Shown: positions 22,504-33,534 of the stretch, one piece after another
Numbering within the stretch: the stretch's first letter is position 1
Layout of the letters: each line of letters starts with the position of its first letter
Made by a program: the position numbers and the translations under genes
Source: Syngnathus acus
Lineage: Eukaryota; Chordata; Actinopteri; Syngnathiformes; Syngnathidae
DNA length: 64,000 nt
NCBI RefSeq assembly: GCF_901709675.1
Contig: NC_051095.1
Coordinates: 1,795,001-1,859,000 of the forward strand
Reading direction: 5' to 3'
Notes under the pieces: model-generated
Databases searched by the model: none
Seen by the model: the letters and a program-made list of their open reading frames with translations, nothing else
What the model was told of the DNA's origin: nothing

Positions 22504-24219
22504 AGTCCGCCTGGCTGTGTCAGTTCCCAACGGCCCAAGAGCCCATGGAGAAAATTGACAATGCAAGAAAGTCATCATCGAAGACAAAGATTGAATGCCC
22601 TTCCTACTCTGCTCCAAAGAAATAGTATCACTATTGTAACAAAACCAAAAAAAACACAAAAAGACAAAAAATATCACTAGCTAAGGCCGACAACATATCC
22701 GAAGGCCTGGAGAGAGAACTTATCTTATCATAAGTGTTTTTAGCATTTAGCTTAGCTGTTATCAGCCAACTAGATGTCGTGTCCAGATGCAATGTGAACG
22801 AGCGTGCTATGTTCACTTACACTCGACTCTACTTGGTTTGTCCTTTTCTCTTTTTTTGCGCGCTTGACTTAACTTTGACTGCCTTTTCGTAAAGTTACTG
22901 ACTCAAAGAGCAAAACACATTGTCCAGAAATTCCAGTGCTTTCAAAGAGCCCGATCGTAAGAACGGGAGAGACGAGAATAGTCTCGAGGCTGCAATGAAA
23001 GTCCAAAGTCGGTTATTGCTATCGTTCATGAGTTTGTTTTTATTCGTGTCGTGTTGTCTTGTCCTCATCGCCTTTAAAAAGCGAGCCCGGACTTGACAGC
23101 TTTTTGTTTGAAAGAAAAGCTTCTATAGAATGTATGATTACAAATAATGAATTTTGAATCACTAGAGAGCTATGTTACTGCCAATGATGTCTGCGACTGT
23201 AGAAATGTCTCTGGAAGTATTTTCCAGTATTTTCCATCATTTTCTATGGTCTCTTACCGCATCTACAATTCACTGTCAATTTATATCCAGTTCTTGCATT
23301 TTTGATTACAGATTGCAATTTTCGACTCGATCGCTGCTGTCAGAAAAATGCTGGTTTTCACTGTCGTTATTTCTACGCTACGTTACCGCATCTACAATTC
23401 ACTGTATATTATGTCGATTTATATCCACTTCTTACATTTTTTATTACTGATTGCAGTGTTTTAATCCCTCACTTCTGTCAGAAAAATTTTGGTTTTCACT
23501 GTCGTTGTAAACATTTCAAAATAAAAGCAATTGATTACGATTCAGGGTCTTTTTTTCTACATTTTTCGACTGATTCAAACCGTGGCAACTCCACTCTTCA
23601 GTTCATCCCTACCACCATTTTTTTTGGGTGCTAAATTTAAAAACAAAAGGCAATTTTTTTCAATGAACTCTCAATGGATTTGGTTGAGTGAAATATTTTG
23701 AACACTGAAGTGGGAGAAACAGCAATGTGTTCATATTCTCTTAGCTGAGACAAACTTTTTCATCTTCATATATGTGTAAATCCCCTTATTATCTTATATA
23801 AACATGACTGCTTAATCAAAAGGACACAATACACACACACACACACACACACAGGGCGGTGACTTTCCAATACACCTAGATACCAAACGGTCAGGTGACG
23901 CTTTGCCGCCTTTTCCGGGGAGAATAAAACCTTCTGACCTGGAGATGGCGTTGTTGTTTCATCTGCTTCCATGCCTCGTGTCCTGGCCGCACATGAAACA
24001 ACCCAAGATCCTGCCAATAAAGAACCAACCGTTACTCCACAGCTTTGTTTTCCTTGCTCAACAACGGACATCTCAAACGACACGCAACGACACTCATGCA
24101 CCCCTGGCTGGGACTGTTTGATAAGTCTGAACAAACAGGTATTTGAGACTCTTGACATCAGAGGCTGGCAAAATACTCAACAAGCACCTACACATATACC
24201 TTCCAAGCCATAGAAGTGA
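22504..24219. other. intergenic region after the lectin gene
   Basis: Probably includes the lectin 3' untranslated region; the nearest AATAAA-like signal on + that I see is near 23,520, so the end is unclear. A two-copy tandem repeat of about 134 bp lies at 23,252-23,515 (both copies start TTACCGCATCTACAATTCAC). A short CA run lies at 23,831-23,852. No coding exon recognised. Confidence 0.45.
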
Positions 24220-24292
24220 GGATTCAATGGTGTAATGGTTAGCACTCTGGACTTTGAATCCAGTGTTTCAAATTCGAGTCTTGGTGGAACCT
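24220..24292 (+). repeat. tRNA-Gln(TTG)-derived repeat (pseudo-tRNA)
   Basis: GTGTAATGGTTAGCACTCTG, then loop CTTTGAA with anticodon TTG and AATCCAG, is the D-arm and anticodon arm of eukaryotic tRNA-Gln. The acceptor stem has a mismatch and the T-arm is shifted, so it is unlikely to be a working tRNA. The sequence after it (to GTTGCTCCATAAAAC, 24,330-24,346) resembles that following the second copy at 29,800, which suggests a tRNA-headed SINE. Confidence 0.65.
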
Positions 24293-24829
24293 CAACTATT
24301 ATGGCAATATTCTGGGCGGAATTCTCCTGCGAGTTGCTCCATAAAACCATATACCTTCCACACAATTAAAGTGGGCTTTCCGTGGTGTCATGAGCAATTT
24401 GGTGGCCTAAGCAAGGTTTTCCCGAGAGCCCCTTGGCCGTGGTCATGGTGTGCCAAAAGACAGTCAACTGGTGGGTGTTTGTTGTGATGCCCCAAACATA
24501 GAATTGTTAAAGCCTGCAAAATGGAGGGTGCATTTTATGAATTATATCAAAATATGCATTTAAATGAGTTAGAACAACTTAGAAAGAAAATAATCATTAA
24601 TATATGTGTATTTTTTTTTCAGTGACGGAGGCACTGACGTCATCCCCCCCCCGGTAAAATTTGTCCACCACTAGTGGTGTGCATTCCAGTTCTTTTAAGT
24701 GAAATGAATCTTTAGAATCAGTTCACTCAAAAGATTCGCTCAAACGAATCGTTCAACGAATTGTCCCCCCCCCCCCCCCGCACACACACTGATCCTTTTT
24801 TTTTTTTTTTTTATAAATCAAATTATCAA

Positions 24830-25935
24830 AAGTCATGGTCAGAGCTTCACGGAAAGTGAAAAGTGCCACACCCGCCCTTACCCCCACTTTCTGATTGGCT
24901 GTTTGATCTGTGACGTCAAACGGACACTATTAGGTACACTGCCATTTTCCAGTGTACCTAATAACAGGCCTCTTTATTAAGGAAATATCATGGTCAAAGG
25001 TCACAGGTGTCAAGCTCTAGTCCTTGGGGCCGCATTCCAACATGTTTTCCAAGATCCCTCGTTAAGTGCACCTGCGTGAAAAGTTTTAGCTCCTGCAGAA
25101 CGTGAAAATGACCAAAATCTTTTCACGCAGGTGCGTTTAACGAGGGTAACTTGGAATACATATTGGAACGCGGCCCCTCGAGGACTGGAGGTCGACACCC
25201 CTGGTTTAAGTGAAAAGTGCCACACCCGCCCTCACCCCCACTTTCTGATTGGCTGTTTGAGCTGTGACATCACTCGGACACTCTATTAGGTACACCGCCA
25301 TTTTCAGGTGTTCCTAATCACAGGCCACTTCATTAGGGAAAAATGGTCAAAGCTTCACGGAAAGTGAAAAGTGCCACACCCGCCCTCACCCCCACTTTCT
25401 GATTGGCTGTTTGAGCTGTGACATCACTCGGACACTCTATTAGGTACACCGCCATTTTCAGGTGTTCCTAATCACAGGCCACTTCATTAGGGAAAAATCA
25501 TGGTCAAAGCTTAAATGAAAGTGAAAAGTGCCACACCCGCCCTCACCCCCACTTTCTGATTGGCTCTTTGATCTGTGACATCACTCGGACACCCCATTAG
25601 GTACACCGCCATTTTCAGGTGTTCCTAATCACAGGCCACTTCATTAGGGAAAAATCATGGTCAAAGCTTAAATGAAAGTGAAAAGTGCCACACCCGGCCT
25701 CACCCCCACTTTCTGATTGGCTGTTTGATCTGTGACGTCATTCGGACACTCTATTAGGTACACCGCCATTTTCAGGTGTACCTAATCACAGGCCACTTCA
25801 TTAGGGAAAAATCATGGTCAAAGCTTAAATGAAAGTGAAAAGTGCCACACCCGCCCTCACCCCCACTTTCTGATTGGCTGTTTGATCTGTGACGTCATTC
25901 GGACACTCTATTAGGTACACCGCCATTTTCAGGTT
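24830..25935. repeat. 157-bp minisatellite with CCAAT-type and CRE-type motifs
   Basis: Six copies of a unit that reads GTGCCACACCCGCCCTCACC, then ACTTTCTGATTGGCT, then TGTGACGTCA or TGTGACATCA, then ATTAGGTACACCGCCATTTT. Copies start near 24,863, 25,218, 25,371, 25,528, 25,685 and 25,842; the period is 157 bp except for the first interval, which contains a 200-bp insertion. Each unit has an inverted CCAAT box (ATTGG), and three of six have a perfect cAMP-response-like TGACGTCA. No gene lies within 4 kb downstream. Confidence 0.85.
25004..25203. mobile_element. hAT-like miniature element inside the minisatellite
   Basis: 200 bp with imperfect inverted ends, starting CAGGTGTCAAGCTCTAGTCC and ending GGACTGGAGGTCGACACCCC-TG. 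It also has an inner inverted pair: CTCGTTAAGTGCACCTGCGT and its near reverse complement ACGCAGGTGCGTTTAACGAG. It interrupts the first minisatellite interval by exactly the excess length, so it entered after the array formed. Confidence 0.75.
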
Positions 25936-26710
25936 CGTTCGCGAAGATTTACGAGTGACAGATAGCGTTGCTGCTATGCCAACCGACACACATTATGCCA
26001 ACTAATGTTTTAATTTTGTATTTGTTGGATTGTTGTTGGTGTTATTATACCGAATGTTTGTGTTTGAATAAAAGCTTGAAAAAAAAATCCGTTGTGCCGT
26101 ATTTGGGGGACACCAACTCACATAACGTAAAACACATAAAGATTGTCATATAAAGCAGTTAACCAAATGTCTGATTCTTATGTTTTAATTGGCGAATATA
26201 AAAACAAGGAATAAAACACCAGACAATTTTTAACATAAATGTTTATTAAAATAATAATAATAATAATAATAAAAGTCAATTTCAAACCAGCAATCTAATG
26301 TGAAATTGCAGTAGATATATTGGATAACAATATTTAGGCATATATATGCATACACGTTATTTAAAAACTACTATAAGTGTTATAAAATCAAGATTACCCA
26401 AAGAGAAGCATAATCTCCCCGTTGTTGCATAACGGCGCAATAAAGTTAGCCGTTAGCTTGGAGTAAACGTGCATAAAAGAAGTGTTTTAGTGAGTGGTTC
26501 TTCCTTTCCATGGCAACTCGTAAATCTACATTCTGGCTTCCATAGTTCACGCCAGGAGGGAGACGCAACACGTGCACTGACTGATCCGTTGATGCACGGG
26601 AAGGAAGCCAGTTCACCCATTGACTCGTTCGCGAACGGGAAAGTCAGGATTCGTTCCCTCACTGATCCGTTCTCGCGATGAACTGGAAATGCAAATCACT
26701 CACTCACTCA

Positions 26711-27000
26711 CAGAGGCGTAGCCAGGAATTTTTCCAGTAGGGGCGCACGCCCACAGGAAAAAAAAATCGAACATCACCCACGCCGTTCGCTGATCGTTAA
26801 AACAACATCCGGGTCCGGGAGGCAAACGGTGAATGGATAACATCGCGCACATAGAATAGCGCAAGCACATTCGCGCAAGACCGAAAGAAAAAAACGGCAT
26901 GAAAATGAAGAATCGAAAAAGCTCGATTTTTTTCAACCGGGGCGCAGGGAGTCCTAACCGGGGCGCCGCCCCGGCTCGCCCCGGCTTGGCTACGCCTCTG
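26711..27000. mobile_element. miniature element within the ACTC array
   Basis: The ends CAGAGGCGTAGCCAGG and CTTGGCTACGCCTCTG are inverted repeats. The element is flanked by CTCACTCA on both sides (26,703-26,710 and 27,001-27,008), consistent with an 8-bp hAT-type duplication, although the surroundings are themselves CTCA repeats. No coding capacity. Confidence 0.7.
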
Positions 27001-27102
27001 CTCACTCACTCACTCACTCACTCACTCACTCACTCACTCACTCACTCACTCACTCACTCACTCACTCACTCACTCACTCACTCACTCACTCACTCACTCA
27101 CA
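27001..27102. repeat. (ACTC)n microsatellite
   Basis: About 25 uninterrupted CACT/ACTC tetramers; a shorter run (26,697-26,710) lies on the other side of the adjacent miniature element, so the insertion split one array. Confidence 0.95.
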
Positions 27103-27790
27103 GATCCGTTCAGTTGGTGAACGGGAAATGCAATTCACGACTTAAAGTCATATGAACTGAAAAAAAACCCGAATCACTTTAGGAAGCGATTCGTTCAGTC
27201 TCGTTCACTGAACAGATTAGTTATTTTGAACGAATCGTTCACTCACGAGCCAACACTATCCAGCGCCTAACCGTGTCACAAAAAAGGTTGGGGAACGCTG
27301 CTCTAGCGTGGCTTATTCATTATTTAATTTGAACTATTTTAATTAAAATCTCAAATCAGCAGTCTTCACTCATAAAAACACTCAATAAAGCACATGGAAT
27401 CAAAAACTTGAAGCATCCCGGGATCACTAGCACCCCCTGCCTTAAGGCTGGAGAACCTTTTTTCGTAGCCTCCGTGAAGGTCTCTTATCAAAGCCGTTTT
27501 GTTCATCTTAATTAACATGACGTTCTGTCTAACTGCATAGCGGCATAGCCTGTCAACATAGGCAGCCGTGTGATTACGCAATCCTCAGAGGAGGCTAGAC
27601 AGGAAGTTGGCTCCTCCGAGCGAACCGTCTTCGGTTTTAAAACAACTATAAAAATTCAGCGATTTTGGTTCAAAATGATACAAAAGTATTCAAATTAAAA
27701 GGAAAATGACTTTATAATAAAAACTATTGACTTTGTTTTCCCCCTTATCATGATGGCAGGGGAGGCGTAGCCTCTTCTGACCGCACGTCC

Positions 27791-27792
<2 letters not shown>

Positions 27793-27833
<41 letters not shown>
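27793..27833. repeat. (TA)n microsatellite
   Basis: About 20 TA dinucleotides immediately outside the left end of the palindromic element; a few TATATA remain beyond its right end (29,707-29,715). This fits insertion into a TA run. Confidence 0.9.
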
Positions 27834-27834
<1 letters not shown>

Positions 27835-27837
<3 letters not shown>

Positions 27838-29707
27838 GTAATTTTCGGACTATAAGTCGCGGTTTTTTTCATAGTTTGGGTGGGGGGGGCGACTTATACT
27901 CAGGAGCGACTTATATGTGTTTTTTTTTTTTCAAAAAATTTCAAAAAAAAATTTCAAAAAAAAAAAAAATGAAACCGCGATAAACGAACCGCAATGTAGC
28001 AAGGGATTACTGTAATTTGAATTTCAAGTGACGACAGCAGCGCGAAACCATCTGCGTCACTCCAATTCATTAAATCCATCAATCGTCCTTTGTCAACAAT
28101 GCGTGCGCGCCGCTGACGGCTTTTGCACTTAAAAATATTCCACAGGCCCATATAACGATATATAAATTATATATCAAATAACTATTATATAAGCAATAAT
28201 GTTATCAAACCATCTGTGCACTCTAAATCATTAAATCCATCGATCAAATTCCTCGTCCTTTGTCAACATCGCCGCGCGTGCGCCCTGACGCCAGCCTCGT
28301 CGTTATTCCACAGATTTACTATATAACTATATTGTAGCGTTAACAAAGTTCAAGGAAAGACGTGGGTTTGGTAAACGGCTCTTTATTTAACAAAACAAAC
28401 TTACAGGCGTGTGGCGGCATGGACGTCCAGCCACGGAAGTGGACGAGAGCTCCATACGATAGGACCGGGCGTGCGTAGAAGCATTGTCCGAGCACCATCC
28501 ACCGTCCTCGGACAGCCAGCCGGCTGAGCGCCGGCCCTCGACTTCCATCCACGGAGCTGAAAGGCAGCTCGGTAGAGTAGGACCGGGCGTGCGTAAAAGC
28601 ATTGTCCGAGCACCATCCACCGTCCCTGGACAGCCACCCGGCCGAGCGCCGGCGCCCGACTTCAATCCACGAAAGTGAAAGTAAGCTGGACGAGTGACGC
28701 GCGACAGCAGCGCGACGCGACGTCGCGCGTCAGCAGCGCGACGGTTGTTTACATAAAGGACAAAGATCGACTCGTCCAGCTTTCTTTCACTTTCGTGGAT
28801 TGAAGTCGGGCGCCGGCGCTCGGCCGGGTGGCTGTCCAGGGACGGTGGATGGTGCTCGGACAATGCTTTTACGCACGCCCGGTCCTACTCTACCGAGCTG
28901 CCTTTCAGCTCCGTGGATGGAAGTCGAGGGCCGGCGCTCAGCCGGCTGGCTGTCCGAGGACGGTGGATGGTGCTCGGACAATGCTTCTACGCACGCCCGG
29001 TCCTATCGTATGGAGCTCTCGTCCACTTCCGTGGCTGGACGTCCACGCCGCCACACGCCTGTAAGTTTGTTTTGTTAAATAAAGAGCCGTTTACCAAACC
29101 CACGTCTTTCCTTGAACTTTGTTAACGCTACAATATAGTTATATAGTAGATCTGTGGAATAACGACGAGGCTGACGTCAGGGCGCACGCACGGCGATGTT
29201 GACAAAGGACGAGGAATTTGATCGATGGATTTAATGATTTAGAGTGCACAGATGGTTTGATAACATTATTGCTTATATAATAGTTATTTGATATATAATT
29301 TATATATCGTTATATGGGCCTGTGGAATATTTTTAAGTGCAAGAGCCGTCAGCGGCGCGCACGCATTGTTGACAAAGGACGATTGATGGATTTAATGAAT
29401 TGGAGTGACGCAGATGGTTTTATTAACGTGTTATTTATGTAATAGTTTTTTGAATAACTCTGAATTTTACGTCAGGGCCGTTCTCAGCTCTTAGTTTGTG
29501 TTTATGTCACGTTAGCATAGCTATCGTTTAGCCTGTTGTTGCTCGTTCATGACTGTTCTTGGTGTTGGATTTTGTCGAATAAATTGCCCCCCAAAATGCG
29601 ACTTATACTCCGGAGCGACTTATATATGTTTTTTTTCACTTTTTTGGGCATTTTATGGCTGGTGCGACTTATACTCCGGTGCGACTTATAGTCCGAAAAT
29701 TACGGTA
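27835..29707. mobile_element. TA-flanked transposon carrying a 1.4-kb palindrome
   Basis: The ends CCGTAATTTTCGGACTATAA and TTATAGTCCGAAAATTACGG are perfect inverted repeats flanked by TA. The motif GCGACTTATACTC recurs near both ends. The interior is dominated by two inverted arms (28,045-28,695 and 28,770-29,420) around a 74-bp GC-rich spacer. No transposase is visible, so it is non-autonomous. The same terminal motif bounds the element at 59,634-60,048. Confidence 0.75.
28045..29420. repeat. near-perfect 650-bp-arm inverted repeat
   Basis: The arms read as reverse complements almost throughout, for example AAACCATCTGCGTCACTCC at the left edge against GGAGTGACGCAGATGGTTT at the right. Each arm contains a tandem pair of about 110-bp units (CGTGGATGGAAGTCG... 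and CGTGGATTGAAGTCG...) and, read outward, a polyadenylation-like AATAAA (GTTAAATAAAGAGCC). Transcription across it would give a very long hairpin. Open frames on both strands mirror each other for this reason. Confidence 0.85.
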
Positions 29708-29799
29708 TATATATATGTGTGTTTTTTTTGGGTGGTTGCAGTCGCTCCCCCCCCCCCCAACGGTCACCCTAGGCAATGGCCTAGTGTGCCTAGAGGTAG

Positions 29800-29872
29800 G
29801 GCTTCCCTTGTGTGACGGTTAGCACTCTAGACTCTGAATCCAGCAATCTGAGTTCAAATTCTGGTGGTACCT
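29800..29872 (+). repeat. tRNA-Gln(CTG)-derived repeat (pseudo-tRNA)
   Basis: GACGGTTAGCACTCTAGACT with loop CTCTGAA (anticodon CTG), then ATCCAG and GAGTTCAAATTCTGGTGG. The T-loop is intact, but the anticodon stem has a mismatch and the acceptor side an extra base. It is followed by GCTGCCCCATAAAAC, matching the tail of the copy at 24,220. A telomere-like GGGTTA tract begins about 70 bp later. Confidence 0.65.
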
Positions 29873-29938
29873 CAAACATCTTGTCATTTATCTTGGAAAA
29901 ATTGCAACATAGTAGCTTGTGTGCTGCCCCATAAAACG

Positions 29939-30015
29939 GCTAGGGTTAGGTTTAGGGTTAGGGTTAGACTTAGAGCTAGGGTTAGGGCTGGGGCTAGGGT
30001 TAAGGTTAGGGTTCG
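29939..30015 (+). repeat. degenerate telomere-like tract
   Basis: A mixture of GGGTTA, GGTTTA, GGGCTA and GGGCTG hexamers over about 75 bp, directly after the tRNA-Gln-derived repeat and just upstream of the cabp4-like leader exon. Confidence 0.8.
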
Positions 30016-30193
30016 GAATGCTCCTTGTTTCGCTTTCTTTGGCAACACTTTCAGCCGGGTAATTAGCTGCTAAGCCTCTTGGATAGAAAGAGGTCAAGGC
30101 GCCAAAGACACGACATCAGAGAGAGCAGGAAAGGAGGAACAACTCTGGACACAGTCCTGCTTCATTTTCTCACCCTGCGGGGGACACATAAAG
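30016..30193 (+). promoter_or_regulatory. cabp4: leader region of the cabp4-like gene
   Basis: An exon end at 30,193 (ATAAAG|GTAAGG) precedes the acceptor at 30,259, placing a non-coding first exon here. Its 5' edge cannot be fixed. Confidence 0.5.
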
Positions 30194-30260
30194 GTAAGGA
30201 CATTGTAGAAAAGTTTAAGCTCCAAGGGACATATTACATACCTCTCTTTTTTATTTCAGC

Positions 30261-32881
30261 ATGTCCAAGGTAGGAGAACGAACAACATCAACAACTTCTG
30301 CAGACTCCACTTCAACCGATGGGTATGTTTCATTTGCGTCTTAATCACTGAATGGGAAATGACAATGTTCAAATAATGTGCACACACAAAAACTTGAGCG
30401 CTCATCCACGTACGTTGTCATCGGGCACAGCAAAAGTGGACCGGCCTCGTCTCAGGCCTCTCCATCGGGCTCGGTGTCTGAGACGCCAAAGAAGTCATCC
30501 AAAAAGTCGAAGAAGAACAACGAAAGCATGAACAAGGTCTACAACTCTGTGCTGAACAGCGTCTTCGGGGCTGTGAGTACACAAAGTTAACTTTCTTTTC
30601 ACACACACACATAAAGGATTGATTATTTTCAAGCGTTTTGAGCATTTGCACAGTAGTGGGAAGTAGAAAACATTTTGGCTAAAATAAAATATTGATGCCT
30701 AAAAAAAATATGATCTATTATTGTACTTTGTTAAAATTGGCACATTGGTTAGCAGATTATATCGTGTATAAAAAAAAAAAAATTTCTGTTGTTTTCATGC
30801 GCTAAATTGGCTTTTTTTGTCAGTTTACATTCAGAAAGCTACATCTTGATAGCATCAAAGTTGCGTCGACGTTAGCTTGTGCCTAATTGCATGCTAGAAA
30901 ACGAAAATGGATCTTAAAAAAACACACACAAATAAATAATTGATGATAACATTTGGTGTTATAGTAATGCAAGATTTCTATTATCACATTTTCTGGGTTA
31001 TGGTTAGGGTTTTTCTTTCACAGATTATATTTATCATGTAGGCTCTCATGCTGACGCTTAATAAATGCACCCCCCCCCCCCCCCCCAAAAAAAATTCTTT
31101 AACAACTACTCCACCGGCTTGCGAACATCAGACATCATGGTGGCGTCAAGCAGCACACGGACTGATCCCGTAAGACTGCCGCGTGTGCGTTAAGCCCCAC
31201 ATTAACTGCCGCTTAACGCCACACTTGGTTAGCTTCAGCAAAGGTGATTTCCATCAGCTTCTGTCTGTGTGCCTGATGTATCTAGCTGGATGCTATGTGC
31301 AGAAAACCAAAGCTTTGACATGAAAAATGACCTTGTTGTCTTTCAACAGGACAGAGAATTAGCACAAGGGGAATTAGACGGTAAGTCTCGCCAATCAAAA
31401 CAATCGTTTGGGTAACCCCGGGTTGCTGTATTTTGGTAGCCCAATTAAAGTTGGAACAGCGCTAATCCAATTCTGGAAACGCTCTCAAGGTTGTTGCCTT
31501 TTTTTTTTTACAGAGCTGCAGGAAGCCTTCAAGGAGTTTGACTATGACCAGGACGGCTACTTGAACTACAAAGATGTGGCTGAATGCATGAGGACCATGG
31601 GGTACATGCCCACCGAGATGGAACTGCTGGAGATCGTGCAGCAGATCAAAATGAGGAGTGAGGCCTCAAACCAGATGTATAATACTGTTACGATTTCAAT
31701 GAATGAAGGAATGAAACTTTATTCTTCACACCATCATTAATCTTTCACTTGACATTTTAATAGTGTGAGGAAAAGGGTCCCCGAGTGAAGCTAAGTATAA
31801 GCTTAGATAATATAACGGGGCCTGGACGGACAGACAGACAGACGGACAGACAGAACCTCATTATACACACATACACAGCTAACTATGGAAAGGTGGATTT
31901 AATTATAGGTTTGTAAAAGATAGTGAAAATGATGTTTATTTTAAATTAGAGATAGAGGGCATGACCTTTAAGGCTTCATCCATTTTGTTCCAAATCTGAG
32001 GTGCCCTACAAGCAACACTCGTACTGGTGCGCACACATCTGGGAGGGATGAAATTTGTGCATGGATGCTCTCAATATATGCAATTTTTTGAGAAAAGAAA
32101 TGGCAAAGCCTATATAAATGATCCTCTATCCAAAGCCAGCAACAAAAGCTTTTAACCGAAACAAGGATATTGATTTTTTTTTTTTTTACAAAAAGTAGTC
32201 ACAGCAGTGAACACTCAAGACATCTGCCACCAAGTGGTGGCTTGTGATATTACAACTAAAGTTGACAGCTGCAGTTTCACAGATTTTTTTTTCAAATTTG
32301 CTTCCATATTTTGCTCCAATTTTACAGCCATTTTTTCAATTTATATATATATTTTGATTAATCATGTGACCTTTCACACTGTCACACTGATGAGAACTTG
32401 CAATTGATCCTGCTCATGTTGCAATTCTTCCCTCCCTAGTGGGCGGGCTGATGGACTTTGAAGACTTTACTGAGCTGATGGGCCCCAGAATGATGGGCGA
32501 GACAGCAGACATGCTGGGACTGAAAGAGCTCCAGTCGGCATTCCTCCAGGTGGGCTTCTGTTTGACACCACCATCTTAGACAAACGCACACACACCTTAA
32601 AGTCATCTTTGTCATGCCAAGTTCGACTTGGACGGAGATGGGAAGATCACGCAGGACGAGATGAAGGAGGCGGCCAAGAGCCTGCTGGGCGAGAAGCTGA
32701 AGAAAGGAGAGCTGGAGGAGATCCTGAAGGAGTTGGACATCAACGCAGATGGAAATATTGACTTTGAAGGTGAAAATGGCCAAAGCTGACTGATTTTTTT
32801 TTTGTCTCACTGACATCAAGTTGTTGTGTCTCTTCTCTGCTCCTCATTTCAGAGTTTGTGATGATGCTCTCCATCCGCTAG
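30261..32881 (+). CDS. cabp4: calcium-binding protein 4-like (CaBP family EF-hand)
   Basis: Exons 30261-30322, 30431-30572, 31350-31380, 31514-31657, 32440-32549, 32622-32769, 32853-32881 give 221 residues. The Ser/Lys-rich N-terminus ([13 protein letters not shown]) leads to [11 protein letters not shown] and [16 protein letters not shown], typical of CaBPs. EF1 loop (residues 88-99, [12 protein letters not shown]) and the [11 protein letters not shown] linker follow. EF2 is degenerate as in all CaBPs; EF3 (165-176, [12 protein letters not shown]) and EF4 (202-213, [12 protein letters not shown]) are canonical. The ending EEFVMMLS and [15 protein letters not shown] fit CABP4 better than CABP1/2/5. 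CaBP4 tunes presynaptic Cav1.4 channels in photoreceptors. It is shorter than human CABP4 (275) because of the N-terminus. The long intron between exons 4 and 5 holds ordinary AT-rich sequence. A cabp2 paralogue is the main alternative. Confidence 0.8.
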
Positions 32882-33017
32882 CCGCCAGCACTGCAACAAT
32901 AACTGAGCAAAAGTTTGTAGTTCAACATATACGACATTGTGTGCCTAAGTGTCATAACTGAAAAAATAGTCAATTTAGCGTAACATGTAAAGAAAATTGA
33001 GTATGTTTTGCTACTTT

Positions 33018-33023
33018 AATAAA
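33018..33023 (+). terminator. cabp4: polyadenylation signal of the cabp4-like gene
   Basis: AATAAA 137 bp after the stop codon. The signal of the convergent tdrd7 gene lies only about 75 bp further on, on the other strand. Confidence 0.7.
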
Positions 33024-33097
33024 GAAATCCAAAACAGCTTTTTTTTGGGTATTTTTACAGGGGAAAAGGACACTCGAGAATTTTCTGTCACATTGAC

Positions 33098-33103
33098 TTT
33101 ATT
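33098..33103 (-). terminator. tdrd7: probable polyadenylation signal of tdrd7
   Basis: AATAAA on the minus strand (TTTATT on +), 432 bp beyond the tdrd7 stop. The two convergent transcripts would end within about 100 bp of each other. Confidence 0.55.
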
Positions 33104-33534
33104 CCACAAGTCAATATCTTATTGTTAAATAAAATGCAAGATTCCAGGCAATAATAAATTAGTCAACAGTGCAGCTCAGAGCTTTCAACAGCATTTAAAA
33201 AAGAAATGGAATGTGGCGCATTCATTTGAAACCGACATGCATTGGTTAATTTCTAATGATCTCTGCGTATTATTTGGAAAGGGTGCAAATAATTGCCATC
33301 GCGACTCAAACGGCGTAGCTCGGCCGTGTTTGACACTATTTCTGCGGCACTGCACTCACGCAATCAAGTTCTAGATGTAGTCTCAAAAACGGCCACCGGG
33401 GGGGAGGGGGGCGATATTTTACTCCACTTAACCTTCAGTCTCTTATTTCCATTCTTTTCAGTCCCGGGAATTGTTTGAAAAATGTCTCAGCTCTTGTCGG
33501 AGACCAAGGAGCAAAGCTGAGATTGTCCACAGTG

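Larger units (their letters stand above)
24672..27262. repeat. complex repeat island with AACGAATCGTTCA ends
   Basis: Both margins carry the palindromic motif AACGAATCGTTCA (about 24,744 and 27,228), and related GTTCACT/GAACGG motifs recur near 26,580-26,690 and 27,105-27,180. Between them lie the minisatellite, an ACTC array and two miniature elements. One old, repeatedly invaded transposon is possible, but I cannot pair the ends with certainty. Confidence 0.4.

Noticed and set aside
24830-25935. CRISPR-like array
   Set aside because: The repeats are adjacent 157-bp units without unique spacers, in a eukaryotic genome.
28387-29125. Mirrored long open frames on both strands
   Set aside because: Consequence of the palindrome; no similarity to a known protein and no splice context.
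24220-29872. Functional tRNA-Gln genes
   Set aside because: Stem mismatches, a shifted T-arm or an extra acceptor base, and a shared non-tRNA tail point to SINE-type copies.
30378-30430. cabp4 exon 2 beginning upstream at [10 protein letters not shown]
   Set aside because: That acceptor gives the wrong phase with the ATG exon; the acceptor at 30,430 keeps the frame and the family sequence.
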